Positions 43,001-50,099 of a DNA stretch of 64,000 nucleotides are shown here, one piece after another. The stretch lies in NCBI GenBank assembly GCA_964016985.1, contig OZ024830.1, positions 63,814,550-63,878,549 on the forward strand, given 5' to 3'. A program made the translations under genes and the position numbers. Source of the DNA: Anodontia alba. Its lineage: Eukaryota > Mollusca > Bivalvia > Lucinida > Lucinidae. Within the stretch, counting starts at the first letter, position 1. Every line of letters starts with the position of its first letter. The notes beneath the pieces were generated by a model. That model saw only the letters and a program-made list of their open reading frames with translations. It searched no databases and had not been told where the DNA came from.

Positions 43001-44144
43001 CGAAACGCATGGAAAGGACCCTTATGCAATTTGCGGATAACGTAGGTCCAGATCAGCATAAGCATCCGTACAGTCTGATCTGAGCGTTTTCTGTACGTCG
43101 ACATAAACTACAGTATCCACTGATCAAGTTCTGTAAGCGGACAACAAAGGCCCAGATCAACCTGCGCGAATGCGCAGGCAGATCAGGACCTGTGTTGACC
43201 GCAAATTGCATAAGGGCCCTTTGTGTGCTTTGTGCATCAAATATGATCAAGTGGTATTCTTTTAAATATGCTAGCGGTTTGCTTATTTGAGTGCAGTCAT
43301 CTGAAGTCGGAAAACCTGTAATTCGCAGACTGGCTTTCGGGCAATCTTGCTCAAGGGCTGAGGATACACCTGTAAGACAGATCAGCTATTAACAACAACA
43401 AGTGATTTGTGTTATGACATTGTTATATGTATATTCACGATGACAAGCAAACCCCTACCAATAATAAATACACCGTATCTTTGAAAGTTTGTCCCTTTAG
43501 AGTAGATTCCGTTTTAGAAGGGTATAGTCATTTGTCCAGAAAGTCGGTAAATCTACTTAAGCAGAAATGGAGAATAAAGACGCAAAAACAGCTAAGAAAA
43601 GCTTACATCAACTGCTAAACAAATTTCGCTTTGGACACTTCTTAAACTATAAGTAGTGTCATGAGAAATAGTCCCTACCGCATAGGGGTCAATGCAGGCC
43701 GAATTTAAACCGATGAGACACAAAATAATCAGGACAATCACTGTTTAGTTTAAACAACGCAGACCAAGATTAGACAGATGATCCATCCAGTCTAATCAGG
43801 GCATTCGCTGTTTTGCTTGAAGAATCGCTGGATATTGCAGATTATATCAACAATAGACGAAGAGGCCCTGCACGAAGACTACGGTTCTGATCAGACTGCA
43901 AGATGCATGGGCTGCTCTATTAGGCCTTTGTTGTTCGCACATGACAAAATGATATTGACACTGTTTTTCGGATACAATATAGTTTTCTTAAGAGTACGGA
44001 CTTTGTTAACCTACCTGGAATGCAAAGAACGCTGTAAGATAAAATGGCGGATTGCCGCTAATCTTGTAAATTAAAGGACTCTTTGTTTCAAAGACAATGC
44101 TGACATCTTTGGTTTCTGTTTCCTTGTCATCACGCCGCTTTCTC
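17097..44144 (-). CDS. SLC23A1-like: SLC23 family nucleobase/ascorbate transporter (ten exons, first exon missing)
   Basis: Exons, in transcript order: 44144-44015, 42794-42542, 38151-38072, 35755-35550, 30737-30617, 27144-26988, 26169-25916, 21952-21679, 18566-18471 and 17278-17097 (ending TGA). Every donor and acceptor is GT/AG and every phase joins, giving about 583 residues against about 600 for the family. Conserved blocks include QCLLSIAGSLIVPQL, FGIRLPLYQG, AGAHWGI, SIGDYYAAA, PPPPRHGINRG, GNIGAIGMTK (the NAT signature region), SNLRGVD and LDNTIPGTDEERG. The family carries nucleobases or, in vertebrate SVCT members, ascorbate with Na+ across the plasma membrane through a 14-helix UraA-like fold. 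The first codon starts in an upstream exon that I could not place. Two family-conserved substrate-site residues differ (see the exon at 25916). Exact orthology among the several invertebrate paralogues is not determined. Confidence 0.93.
18471..18566 (-). CDS. SLC23A1-like: SLC23 exon encoding the last transmembrane helix
   Basis: Encodes NADLDRVLTILLGNPNFFG followed by ALLACVLDNTIPG. LDNT(I/V)PG is a family landmark. The acceptor is CACAG and the donor CCAG|GTAATA. Without splicing it would reach a stop 20 codons on; the downstream exon at 17278 gives the better family match. Confidence 0.92.
18781..19300 (+). mobile_element. small non-coding element with hairpin ends and three 150-bp units
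   Basis: The left end ATACCCCGCCACAAACGTGG folds on itself (CCGCCAC/GTGGCGG). The right end, read as reverse complement, begins ATACCCAGCCACACATTAGC. Between them three units share ATTACTGTCAAAA, GAAATTTGCCC, TTAGCA.TCAC and AAGTTTGGTGAAAATC, then TCATCCGGAAA. It lies in an SLC23 intron. No gene is present. Confidence 0.65.
19440..20775 (+). repeat. dispersed repeat with four 120-bp units and GGGCCTCTTG end
   Basis: Units near 19850, 20005, 20130 and (diverged) 19520 share AATCCAAGATGGC..CCACAGCCGCCAT, TTTGAAAA and TAGATCAAAA.TAGCT. The right end TCACTCAGGTGAGCAAGCC followed by GTGGGCCTCTTG matches the end type of the element at 4236-6076, so the two probably belong to one superfamily. The left limit is not clear. 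Confidence 0.6.
20803..21292. mobile_element. second copy of the MITE-like element
   Basis: The left end TAAAGGAGAATGCAGC and the right end (reverse complement TTAAAGGGGAACGCAAC) form imperfect inverted repeats. Internal words TATCAAAATCGGTCGAG, a TGACGTCAT site and AAAATGGCGGCGCCC match the copy at 9174-11458. Confidence 0.65.
21326..21624 (-). mobile_element. tRNA-derived SINE, copy 3, next to an SLC23 exon
   Basis: Reverse copy of the element at 2732. The flanks carry ATAGATAGAT on both sides, a likely target duplication extended as a GATA run (21626-21652). Its tRNA-like head ends 54 bp inside the intron from the splice donor of the SLC23 exon at 21679, so it is transcribed in its own sense within the pre-mRNA. 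Confidence 0.9.
21679..21952 (-). CDS. SLC23A1-like: SLC23 exon (VASRSV to DAIDTG)
   Basis: Encodes VASRSVFMITALIY, a hydrophobic stretch, PYPVLGGTIITILGVFIGV, SNLRGVDLASTRN and a further helix ending LLIPSW. SNL.(Y/G)VD..S(S/T)RN is typical of the family. The exon runs acceptor TTTAAAG to donor ACAG|GTTACA, 274 bp. Confidence 0.94.
21960..22990. other. SLC23 intron, no recognisable gene
   Basis: Contains several TGATTGGTCAATAT-like words at 22200-22280 and a T-rich run at 22380. No exon supported. Confidence 0.5.
22991..23016 (+). repeat. poly-A run
   Basis: About 26 uninterrupted A, in the SLC23 intron. No retroposon body was recognised just before it. Confidence 0.85.
23243..24985 (+). 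repeat. dispersed repeat R, copy split by a nested element
   Basis: The left part (23243-23518) and right part (about 24890-24985) together match the uninterrupted copy at 62390-62742: GTAAAAGTGCTTT, GGTGTT.GTCTTACT.TTTGTTGC, CCTTGTGTTATTTT, AGCATTGCGATTACCTCGCT, GGGCTGCGG and GTGGCACTCCCTGGACTTTT. A truncated copy lies at 37284-37478. All copies run into a T-rich tail. ORFs across it arise in each copy and are not convincing genes. Confidence 0.75.
23519..24889 (+). mobile_element. TATACCCC-family element nested in repeat R
   Basis: Starts with the hairpin-like end TATACCCCCGGCATACCGAA followed by GGGGTATATAG and ends near GGCCGGGGGTATTCG. Inside are two early units (23625 and 23808: ATAACCAAGTTTTACTTC) and a run of about 110-bp units (24040-24810). 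These share TAGGTCA..GTGACCTATATTTCA.GGTC, again AGGTCA/TGACCT pairs. No coding region. Confidence 0.65.
25017..25094. repeat. (TA)n microsatellite
   Basis: About 39 TA dinucleotides without interruption. Self-complementary, so cruciform-prone and length-variable. Confidence 0.95.
25380..25885. repeat. two copies of a dispersed repeat (GTAGCCAGTCACC end)
   Basis: Units at about 25440-25670 and 25675-25885 share AACTCTTTCAAAC, AAAAGGGATCTACTCTAAA-like, TTCCCTTTG and GACCCTTTT, ending in GT(A)AGC.AGTCACCTTAAC. Related pieces are at 15060, 30750, 35220, 41905 and 43480. They sit 30 bp beyond the donor of the SLC23 exon at 25916. Confidence 0.6.
25916..26169 (-). CDS. SLC23A1-like: SLC23 exon with substrate-binding and NAT signature motifs
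   Basis: Encodes GQFGSPLFSYSALIGFLIAT, then LDSIGDYYAAAAMC, PPPPRHGINRGIAVEGF and GGNIGAIGMTK. In the family the helix-8 motif is usually E-S-(I/V)-G-D; here the Glu is Asp (codon 26093-26095). The NAT signature [Q/E/P]-N-x-G-x4-T-[R/K/G] begins with Gly instead. Both positions contact substrate in solved or modelled NAT proteins. The donor AAG|GTCTGG is weak but keeps the phase. Confidence 0.93.
26170..26987. other. SLC23 intron, no recognisable feature
   Basis: AT-rich; includes a direct repeat of a short CTCTTTTACTAA/CCTCTTTTCTAA-like word near 26210-26300. Nothing else supported. Confidence 0.5.
26988..27144 (-). CDS. SLC23A1-like: SLC23 exon (ILIAIIIGW to YIPYPG)
   Basis: Begins with a membrane helix ILIAIIIGWTASAVL and ends WFYIPYPG, whose last codon is split with the next exon to give PYPGQFG. 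Splice sites are TTCTTCAG and CCTG|GTGAGT, both good. Confidence 0.93.
27716..27965 (-). pseudogene. Penelope-like element fragment (region after the RT)
   Basis: On the minus strand this reads SKFYRRHFNLVSEFN, then LKSHLQQGLSEHEFYGDLVY and KIILRYKR, the connector between RT and endonuclease of Penelope-like elements. It overlaps the homologous piece at 1-60, where the same SKFYRR box is seen. Only about 250 bp remain, in an SLC23 intron. Confidence 0.75.
28096..28400 (+). repeat. 5' end of a TTTTAGCTCAC-family repeat
   Basis: TTTTAGCTCACCAGAGCCG and CTCCTGAGGAGCT resemble the hairpin-bearing start of the element at 4236. AACGACATCTCCTTTGAAGC and CACTGGGCCGATTGA match the next conserved words there. 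It ends in a T-rich run with no matching 3' end, so it is truncated. Confidence 0.6.
28401..30239. other. SLC23 intron; one 50-bp hairpin, otherwise nothing recognised
   Basis: A hairpin with about 22-bp arms lies at 29397-29448 (GTAGATCCTGATGAGAC and its near complement), of the CTGATC..GATC type common in this window (also 37869-37913). A minus-strand 76-codon ORF at 29765-29995 has no recognisable family. Confidence 0.5.
30240..30480 (-). mobile_element. tRNA-derived SINE, copy 4 (diverged)
   Basis: Reverse copy. The body is clear (GTTGAGATTTTACGGCCC, TCAACCCAATGGGGTC, ACCAGTATTG) but the tRNA-like head has decayed. It ends about 140 bp below the SLC23 exon at 30617. Confidence 0.8.
30617..30737 (-). 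CDS. SLC23A1-like: SLC23 exon (LYIGHRSLPIPAYSRRKGFH)
   Basis: Encodes TWSVGVLLSLYIGHRSLPIP, then AYSRRKGFHFIRYPLHQVFA. The basic loop after the helix matches the family pattern LP.PAY....GFH..RYP. The splice sites are TTTTCAG and GCT|GTAAGT. The join with the previous exon makes this segment about seven residues longer than in human SVCT1, so the upstream donor could be different. Confidence 0.9.
31404..31490 (+). repeat. (CA)n and A-rich low-complexity tract
   Basis: A CA-dinucleotide run (about 31412-31437) then an A-rich run of about 45 bp, directly before the 66-bp minisatellite. Confidence 0.9.
31531..34033. repeat. 66-bp minisatellite, about 38 units
   Basis: The unit begins CTGTCAGCAGAAACACCTAC, continues TGTGGGGATGGAGGGCTTAC and ends AGTAGTTTTACTCGATCGAA plus ACCTTA. 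Because 66 is 22 codons, undamaged stretches stay open; the longest (33326-34051) would give ten copies of a 22-residue repeat around RNTYCGDGG and LTVVLLDRNL. Units of 64 or 65 bp break the frame elsewhere. It lies in an SLC23 intron on the strand opposite to that gene, so I treat the ORF as a by-product. On the SLC23 sense strand each unit contains TGCTGACAG and CCCACAG, which look like splice acceptors. Confidence 0.93.
34052..35549. other. SLC23 intron, no recognisable gene
   Basis: Unique-looking AT-rich sequence; a fragment of the AAAGGGA/TTCCCTTT repeat lies at about 35220-35440. Confidence 0.5.
35550..35755 (-). CDS. SLC23A1-like: SLC23 exon (LMGPLVLCGGLHC to VTLIF)
   Basis: Encodes LMGPLVLCGGLHCLIGLTG, RFIGPITIVPTILLVGL and AGAHWGITVMC. 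GP(I/L)T(I/V).PT..L(I/V)GL and GAHWGI are family hallmarks. The acceptor is TTTTTTTCAG. The donor was placed at TTTAA|GTGCTG because it restores the phase with the exon at 30737. Confidence 0.92.
35880..36310 (-). repeat. reverse copies of the TTTCCAAAGGCA dispersed repeat
   Basis: Two partial copies of the family seen at 12055-13125, tandem and on the minus strand: AAGCAGTAATGAAGTTTGCA, CATGAGCAGA.CT, CCAGCTGCAGTG and GGTTGCCTTTGGAAC. The second begins at about 36195. Confidence 0.7.
36310..37039. other. SLC23 intron, no recognisable feature
   Basis: AT-rich; nothing supported. Confidence 0.45.
37040..37132. repeat. imperfect 44-bp-arm palindrome
   Basis: Arms 37040-37083 and 37089-37132 pair at about 38 of 44 positions around a 5-bp loop, with a GC-rich centre (GGGCCG, AGCGGCCC). 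It is probably a foldback element. Confidence 0.8.
37284..37478 (+). repeat. dispersed repeat R, truncated copy with T tail
   Basis: Starts TTTTAGCATTGCGATTATCT and ends GTGGCACTCCCTGG, then a run of about 27 T. It matches the second half of the copy at 62390-62742. Confidence 0.75.
37869..37913. repeat. short hairpin (CCAGATCAGTT arms)
   Basis: CCAGATCAGTT..CTTCT and its complement face each other with a 2-bp loop. One of several GATCAG/CTGATC hairpins in the window. Confidence 0.75.
38072..38151 (-). CDS. SLC23A1-like: SLC23 exon (SFNKESWANATVEERQQ)
   Basis: 80-bp exon encoding FNKESWANATVEERQQELVS and ending VRTRE. W.(A/T)N.T.EE is typical of the extracellular loop, and N-A-T is a possible glycosylation site. 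Strong acceptor TTTTTTCCACAG; donor GAG|GTACAT. Confidence 0.9.
38405..39260. repeat. pair of diverged direct repeats
   Basis: About 38405-38720 and 38995-39260 share TTTCATTTCATT, GCGCTCAAATTAAA.TGC, TCATTTCTCATAA-like and AATTTGATCCAAAAT. The right copy goes on into a GGCGGCGCCATTTTGAATAT word also found in the MITE-like elements. Confidence 0.6.
39260..42299. other. SLC23 intron, no recognisable gene
   Basis: AT-rich, with scattered short ORFs on both strands that match nothing I know. A fragment of the TTTCCAAAGGCA repeat family is at 41060-41125 and a TTCCCTTT-type fragment near 41905-41960. Confidence 0.5.
42300..42352. repeat. 25-bp-arm palindrome
   Basis: The arms start TGTGTGTACTCATT and GAATCGCCTC, with one mismatch and a 3-bp loop, about 190 bp below an SLC23 exon. 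Confidence 0.9.
42542..42794 (-). CDS. SLC23A1-like: SLC23 exon (QCLLSIAGSLIVPQL to SLEHH)
   Basis: Encodes QCLLSIAGSLIVPQLVAEAV, NMLSSTMLMSGMATFMQSCF and GIRLPLYQGPSSGYIIPLIA, covering the first helices and the conserved LPL.Q segment. Splice sites are TTTCATTTCAG and CATT|GTAAGA. Confidence 0.95.
43017..43219. mobile_element. MITE, 203 bp, 21-bp TIRs
   Basis: The ends GGACCCTTATGCAATTTGCG and the reverse complement of CGCAAATTGCATAAGGGCCC differ at one position. The interior has the GATCAG/CTGATC words and a GCGCGAATGCGC palindrome. No clear target duplication. It lies in an SLC23 intron. Confidence 0.88.
44015..44144 (-). CDS. SLC23A1-like: SLC23 exon 2 (first exon found)
   Basis: Encodes RKRRDDKETETKDVSIVFET, then KISGNPPFYLTAFFAFQ, the hydrophilic N-terminus and the start of helix 1. 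PP.(W/Y)......Q leads into helix 1 throughout the family. The acceptor is ATACTACCAG|GAGAAA and the donor CAG|GTAGGT. The exon starts with the third base of a codon, so a first exon ending in phase 2 must lie above 45710; I could not locate it. Confidence 0.92.
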
Positions 44145-45710
44145 CTGGTAGTATCTATAGCCTAACAAAGTAATAATATATTGTTCGTTTCTCCTGGCAG
44201 TATCTATAGCCTGACAAAGTAACAATATATTGTTCGTTTCTCCTGGCAGTATCTATAGCCTGACAAAGTAACAATATATTGTTCGTTTCTCCTGGCAGTA
44301 TATATAGCCTGACAAAGTAATAATATAGTGTTCGTTTCTCCTGGCAGTATCTATAGCCTGACAAAGTAACAATATATTGTTCGTTTCTCCTGGCAGTATC
44401 TGTAACCTGACAAAGTAACAATATATTGTTCGTTTCCCCTGGCAGTATCTATAGCCTGACAAAGTAACAATATATTGTTCGTTTCTCCTTGCAGTATCTA
44501 TAGCCTGACAAAGTAACAATATATTGTTCGTTCCTCCTGGCAGTATCTATAGCCTGACAAAGTAACAATATATTGTTCGTTTCTCCTGGCAGTATATATA
44601 TAGCCTGACAAAGTAACAATATATTGTTTGTTTCTCCTGGCAGTATCTATAGCCTGACAAAGTAATAATATATTGTTCGTTTCTCCTGGCAGTATCTATA
44701 GCCTGACAAAGTAACAATATATTGTTCGTTTCTCCTGGCAGTATCTATAGCCTGACAAAGTAACAATTTATTGTTCGTTTTTCCTGGCAGTATCTATAGC
44801 CTGACAAAGTAACAATATATTGTTCGTTTCTCCTGGCAGTATCTATAGCCTGACAAAGTAACAATATATTGTTCGTTTTCTCCTGGCAGTATCTATAACC
44901 TGACAAAGTAACAATATATTGTTCGTTTCCCCTGGCAGTATCTATAGCCTGACAAAGTAACAATATATTGTTCGTTTCTCCTGGCAGTATCTATAACCTG
45001 ACAAAGTAACAATATATTGTCCGTTTCTCTTGGCAGTATCTATGGCCTGACAAAATAACAATATATTGTCCGTTTCTCCTGGCAGTATCTATAGCCTAAC
45101 AAAGTAACAATATATTGTTCGTTTCTCCTGGCAGTATCTATAGCCTGACAAAGTAACAATATATTGTTCGTTTCTCCTGGCAGTATCTATAGCCTGACAA
45201 TGTAACAATATATTGTCCGTTTCTCCTGGCAGTATCTATAGTCTGACAAAGTAACAATATGTTGTTCGTTTCTCCTGGCAGTATCTATAGCCTGACAAAG
45301 TAACAATATATTGTTCGTTTCCCCTGGCAGTATCTATAGTCTGACAAAGTAATAATATATTGTTCGTTTCTCCTGGCAGTATCTATAGCCTGACAAAGTA
45401 ACAATATATTGTTCGTTTCTCCTGGCAGTATCTATAGCCTGACATATAGCCTGACAAAGTAACAATATATTGTTCGTTTCTCCTGGCAGTATCTATAGCC
45501 TGACAAAGTAACAATTTATTGTTCGTTTCTCCTGGCAGTATATATAGCCTGACAAAGTAACAATATATTGTCCGTTTCTCCTGGCAGTATCTATAGCCTG
45601 ACAAAGTAACAATATATTGTTCGTTTCTCCTGGCAGTATCTATAACCTGACAAAGTAACTCCTGGCAGTATCTATAGCCTGACAAAGTAACAATATATTG
45701 TTCGTTTCAC
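44145..45710. repeat. 49-bp minisatellite, about 32 units, abutting an exon
   Basis: Unit on the plus strand: CCTGGCAGTATCTATAGCCT, GACAAAGTAACAATATATTG, TTCGTTTCT. Each unit, read on the SLC23 strand, holds CTATAGATACTGCCAG|GAGAAACG. This differs by a single base from the real acceptor of exon 2 and carries its first six exon bases. The unit also has the perfect 12-bp palindrome ACAATATATTGT. The minus-strand ORFs of 72-100 codons (about YCQEKRTIYCYFVRL) cycle through three frames and end at a TAG inside the unit. Confidence 0.95.
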
Positions 45711-46989
45711 GGAATTCAGCTTATGACTGTACGGCGCATTATTGCACAGAGCCTTTCATAATCACCTCTTCGTCGTCTCGATATAACTTAAATACTGTCG
45801 AAAATTATGTAAAATACCAAATATTCAATATCATTATAGCCGGGACATAGCATTTCCTACACGAGTGAATGTGCGCCCTGAGTCTTCACTAGCCGCACAT
45901 GCAATCTTGTAGGAAATGCTGTGGCCCGACTCATTACATTTAAAGATACACTCGAGAAGTGTTCGTAATTATACTGCCTTTAACTACACTATACAATACC
46001 ATAGTTTCCTTGAAGTATTGAAAAGCCGCAAATAGCACGTAAACAGACAAATCACCATAGATCATATTTATGCTTTAGCTATAATAAAATAATACAAGAC
46101 AAAATATTTAGACGCAAACGTCTAAATACCGGCGCAAATTTTGTTCACGTTTACTTTGAGATATGGGACAGGGGTATACTAAAGTTTAATAATTTTTCTC
46201 AGTAACAGGTAAAAAAGAACAACAATGTGATTCTTGAATGTATGCTTTTATTAATCTTTATGAAATTTCTTCATTGAAATAAAACTAAAATAGACATTAA
46301 TCGGTTTATAACACAGTTTGTTGTAAGATTGTTATATGTTTGCCGGGATCGTCACACACCAACGAATCGAATACTCTACCATATATAATCCAAAACTATA
46401 TTAGAGGGGATGGACAGGAGGGGTAGACATTCCCCACTTCCCTCCCCCTTTACCCCCACTTCCTTCCCCCTTCCCCCACTTCCCTCCTCCCTTACCCCCA
46501 CTTCCCTCCCCCAAGCAAACTATTCCCTCCCCTAAATCAGATTTTCTAATATCCCCAATGCTATAATTAAATTCAAACATGACCATGCAATATAGAGTCA
46601 TGCAGATTTTGACCCCAAACTACACCTCTAATTTTCCATCAAAATCGGTATTTCTTTAGCATTTGCACCCCCTTTACAGAATAGCTAAAACTTTGCACCC
46701 TCCCTTTCAAAAAGTCTGCGTAAGGGCCTGTATATGAACCATATGGGAAACAGGTATCACAATATGGTTGGCCTTGATCCGGTCCTAAACTGGTCAAGTA
46801 AAAAATGTGGTGGACCAAGATCCGAGACTTAACTGATCCACATTATTAATTACTGAAATCAAAACTCAAGAATACCATGTAAATCTGCATCTTTTTTAAT
46901 ATTTTTTGATAAGTATGGTCCCACATTTGGGGGTCCGTGAGAACAATCATCTTTTCCGTGGTTTTCTCAAACATTGAGAGTTAAATGTC
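45711..46989. other. no recognisable gene; one pyrimidine tract
   Basis: Expected to contain or precede the missing SLC23 first exon, but no ATG exon with a phase-2 donor stood out. A C/T-rich tract with CCCCACTTCCCTCC motifs lies at about 46430-46520. Confidence 0.5.
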
Positions 46990-47510
46990 GAACGTGTGTG
47001 GTGGTTGACAAAATACGGATCACTTACGGACACGGACTCATGGACTTACGGACCTATTGACAATACACGTTTACATGTTCAAAATGCCAAAAACGGTTTC
47101 ATCAAAGGTGACAAACTATCACACATTCAGTACGACAAGTCAAATTATCCAAAACAAAGTCAAGTGTTTAGATTACAGGTCACAAGAGACAATCAATTAA
47201 AATTATGATTTATTATTTAGTTATTTTGTTGTTTTCAATTAACTGACCATTATATTGCTGCTATGGACCAGTTACGGACCAATTTTCGGACCATAATTGA
47301 CCATTCACGGACCAAGGACTTTTCACAGACGATGATTGCTATATAACAGACCGATGTACGATGCACCAATTAGGACTAATTACGGACTATCCACGGACCA
47401 CGGACTGCTCACGTTTACTATATTTTGCAGTTAATACTGACTATTCACGGACCACGGACACGGAATTTTTATTGGTCCGTAAGTCCGTGAATGGTCCATG
47501 TTTCGTCACC
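46990..47510. repeat. degenerate ACGGACCA/TGGTCCGT repeat tract
   Basis: Words ACGGACCA, ACGGACTA, ACGGACAC and their complements TGGTCCGT recur about fifteen times with irregular 10-40 bp spacing (for example 47026-47066, 47268-47330, 47380-47410, 47448-47500). Both orientations occur, so the tract can fold on itself. Confidence 0.55.
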
Positions 47511-47514
47511 GTGA

Positions 47515-47790
47515 TTGATTTGACTGAGTTGGAGTTTAATGACATGTCAGTCCATGCGGGTCATTTTATGTCGTCCCAGAGAAAAGGAGAAGAGTAGAGG
47601 AGATGAAAGAAAGGGACGGGGGAGAAAGAAAAAGGAATGAAAGTGAAGAAACAGAAGAAATAAAAACATTCCCCCTCTACCTTTACCTGCTGCAAGGATA
47701 GCAGACTTTGCCCAACTGTAAGCAAATATCAGTTGGACGCCCCGGTGACATAAGATATACGGCACCTTTGCGTCACCCAACCACCCAACC
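47515..47790 (-). mobile_element. second copy of the palindrome-bearing insertion family
   Basis: Reverse copy of 4666-5005: GGAGTTTAATGACATGTCAG, the A/G-rich run, then CTGCAAGGATAGCAG and GCCCAACTGTAAGC. Here the arm is single, so the palindrome at 4666 arose by inverted duplication of this end or the second arm was lost here. Confidence 0.75.
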
Positions 47791-48224
47791 GGGCAACGTG
47801 TATATTCCGTGTTTGGAACACCTATCAGAAAAATCATGTTGGAGCTTGAATTTTTTTTTTTTTTTAGTTTTTTTTTTAACAGCGCAAAAGTCCTTATCCA
47901 AAATGAGCTAATAAAACGATTGTCTACGGCAGATGGATACTAATTTCTGAAAGTGTGGATTGCCACCGAAACAACGGCCATTTTGTGAACTTTCGGAATC
48001 AAAGGGAAGTAATCAACTAGAGATAAACTGAAATCGGACGTAAACGAAGTCAATATAAACCACGGTTGGCGGAACACTCCTTGTCGGTGAATTGAAATCA
48101 ACGCCGGACTCATTGTATACCTGAATTTACTTCAATACGTCTATTAGATACTTATTGCATTGAAGTACATAAAAATAGAGTAAAATCAGTAAAATGCAAC
48201 AAATTTTGGTATAACCTCCGCCTC

Positions 48225-48405
48225 AAAAATTTCCCTACCCCCACCCCCTCTTCCCCCGTCTCCCGCCCCCTCTTTCCCCGTCCCCCGCCCCCTCTCCCCC
48301 GTCTCCCGCCCCCTCTTTCCCCGTCCCCTCTCCCCCGTCCCCCGCCCCCTTTACCCCCGTTCCCTCGCCCCCTTTATCCCCGTATTCCCGCCCCCCGTCC
48401 ACCCC
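48225..48405 (+). other. C-rich tract (i-motif on +, G-quadruplex on -)
   Basis: About 180 bp made of TCTCCCGCCCCCTCTTTCCC-like units with many runs of 4-6 C. The complementary strand has many G runs. Loosely periodic at about 15-18 bp. Confidence 0.85.
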
Positions 48406-50099
48406 TCATATTAAGAGACAGGCGCGATTCCCGCACCGGTCAATAAATAGTGAACAGAACATGCAAAACACGGTGTACACATCACTATGGGTAGTCACGT
48501 GATTTCGACAAGTTGGCTTCTTTAAAAAGAATCCAAAAGAAGGGTCTGCTGCTTTCTGTTGAACAGAGCAAAAATGAGAAGTGAACTGTTCTGTCTAGTA
48601 TGTAATTACTGCAATACAATATGAAACAATATAAAATGTGATATTCAGCTAAAAAATAACTGACAAAATATGACAATCAACATTAGGTTTAGCACTCTCT
48701 GCGCTAATACAGCAGACGACAAAGTGATGATATTTTTCTTATTTTTCCCAGAAAATAGGCTATGTACGAGTAGATTTGCATAAAAAGACAAAGACTATTT
48801 CGAGGGGAAAATAAGAAAATATTACAAAATGCTGTGTGCTGACATGTCTACAAAGCATGCTAAACGTTAATAAACAAACACTTTGTAACGCCTGTACAAT
48901 AGGGTTCGTCACAATACGGATGTGGATATAACACAGTTCACAGATGGACCAAGAATGTTGTTTCCAAACACAAGTGTGTAGATCATATAGAAAAATGACC
49001 ATAAGAGGCCATTGTCTATATAATCTATATATTTTTCGTTTGGATACAACACGGTTATTTTACCCACGGTTAATTTACGCAAACAAGCAGAAACGAAACA
49101 AGTTTATTGATACTGACCGAAATGAACTCTAGCATTTGAGGATGTAAACATCAGAATATTACTATTGTGCCTCCTGTTGTTGCTTTTGAAGCTTCTGAGA
49201 TGTTCAAATGCTTTAAAAAGGTTTCGCGAATTGCAAGTTTGCCAGCTGTGCAGTTTCTCGCCTCATACACTTTCACGAAAAGAGGTTTCACTCCCATTTT
49301 CTAATATGTAGTGTGTTCTTTGTTTCCAAAGGCAATCTTTTTTTGACATTTATTAAACAATGTACGTTTTCGCTATTTGCAGTTTACAACCAGTATGTTT
49401 TCACCACCCAATATGATAAAAGTAGTTTAAAAATGTACTTGGATGATTACATTCAAACGTTTAATGCATACTATATACATTAGAAAAGCGTATTATAAGA
49501 GATCTTAAAATACATTTACGAATTACAAACGAAGTGGCCCTAGACCAAAATTGCCCCAGGCCAAATAAGCTCCAAGTACTGTTACCAAACGCCCAAATAA
49601 GTATGAACAGTTTATGGTAAGAAAAAAAAATACTGAATTGCACTACTTTACCAATATGATAGTGTATTATAGTATATTGGCATGCTTAACCATTTTTAAA
49701 GACATATTCATTCATAAACTTTATTTTAGCATATGTAGAAATATAACCAGGGAATTTAATATCTATAGTTTGCATATCACCTATTACAGCACTTAATTAT
49801 CCGCAATAATCTGTATGAAAAGTTGATCTTAATTGTCTCACTTCTACTGACACTGACTCTGAAAGGACACAAAATTCCAGTCAAAACAGAACTTAGTAGA
49901 ACTAAAAGAGGTGTCACAGTTTGAGCATGGTATTTGGAGAATGTTATAAGGTGGGAATTGCTGATGATCAAGACGTGTTTTGTTTATATTTTTACTGAAA
50001 TTACAGTAGGCTTTGTGATTGGCTATTGTTAGAATCTAGTTGACTTAGTGGCAGCAACAGTTCAGATGTTAATTTATTAGTGTGCTTCTTAAGTGTTCC
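48406..50099. other. no recognisable gene
   Basis: AT-rich; contains a fragment of the TTTGTTTCCAAAGGCA repeat at 49315-49345. Nothing else supported. Confidence 0.5.

Noticed and set aside
44155..45685. Minus-strand ORFs of 72-100 codons rich in YCQEKRTIYCYFVRL
   Set aside because: Product of the 49-bp repeat cycling through three frames; each run ends at the same TAG in the unit.
44145..45710. CRISPR array
   Set aside because: No spacers; a simple 49-bp minisatellite.
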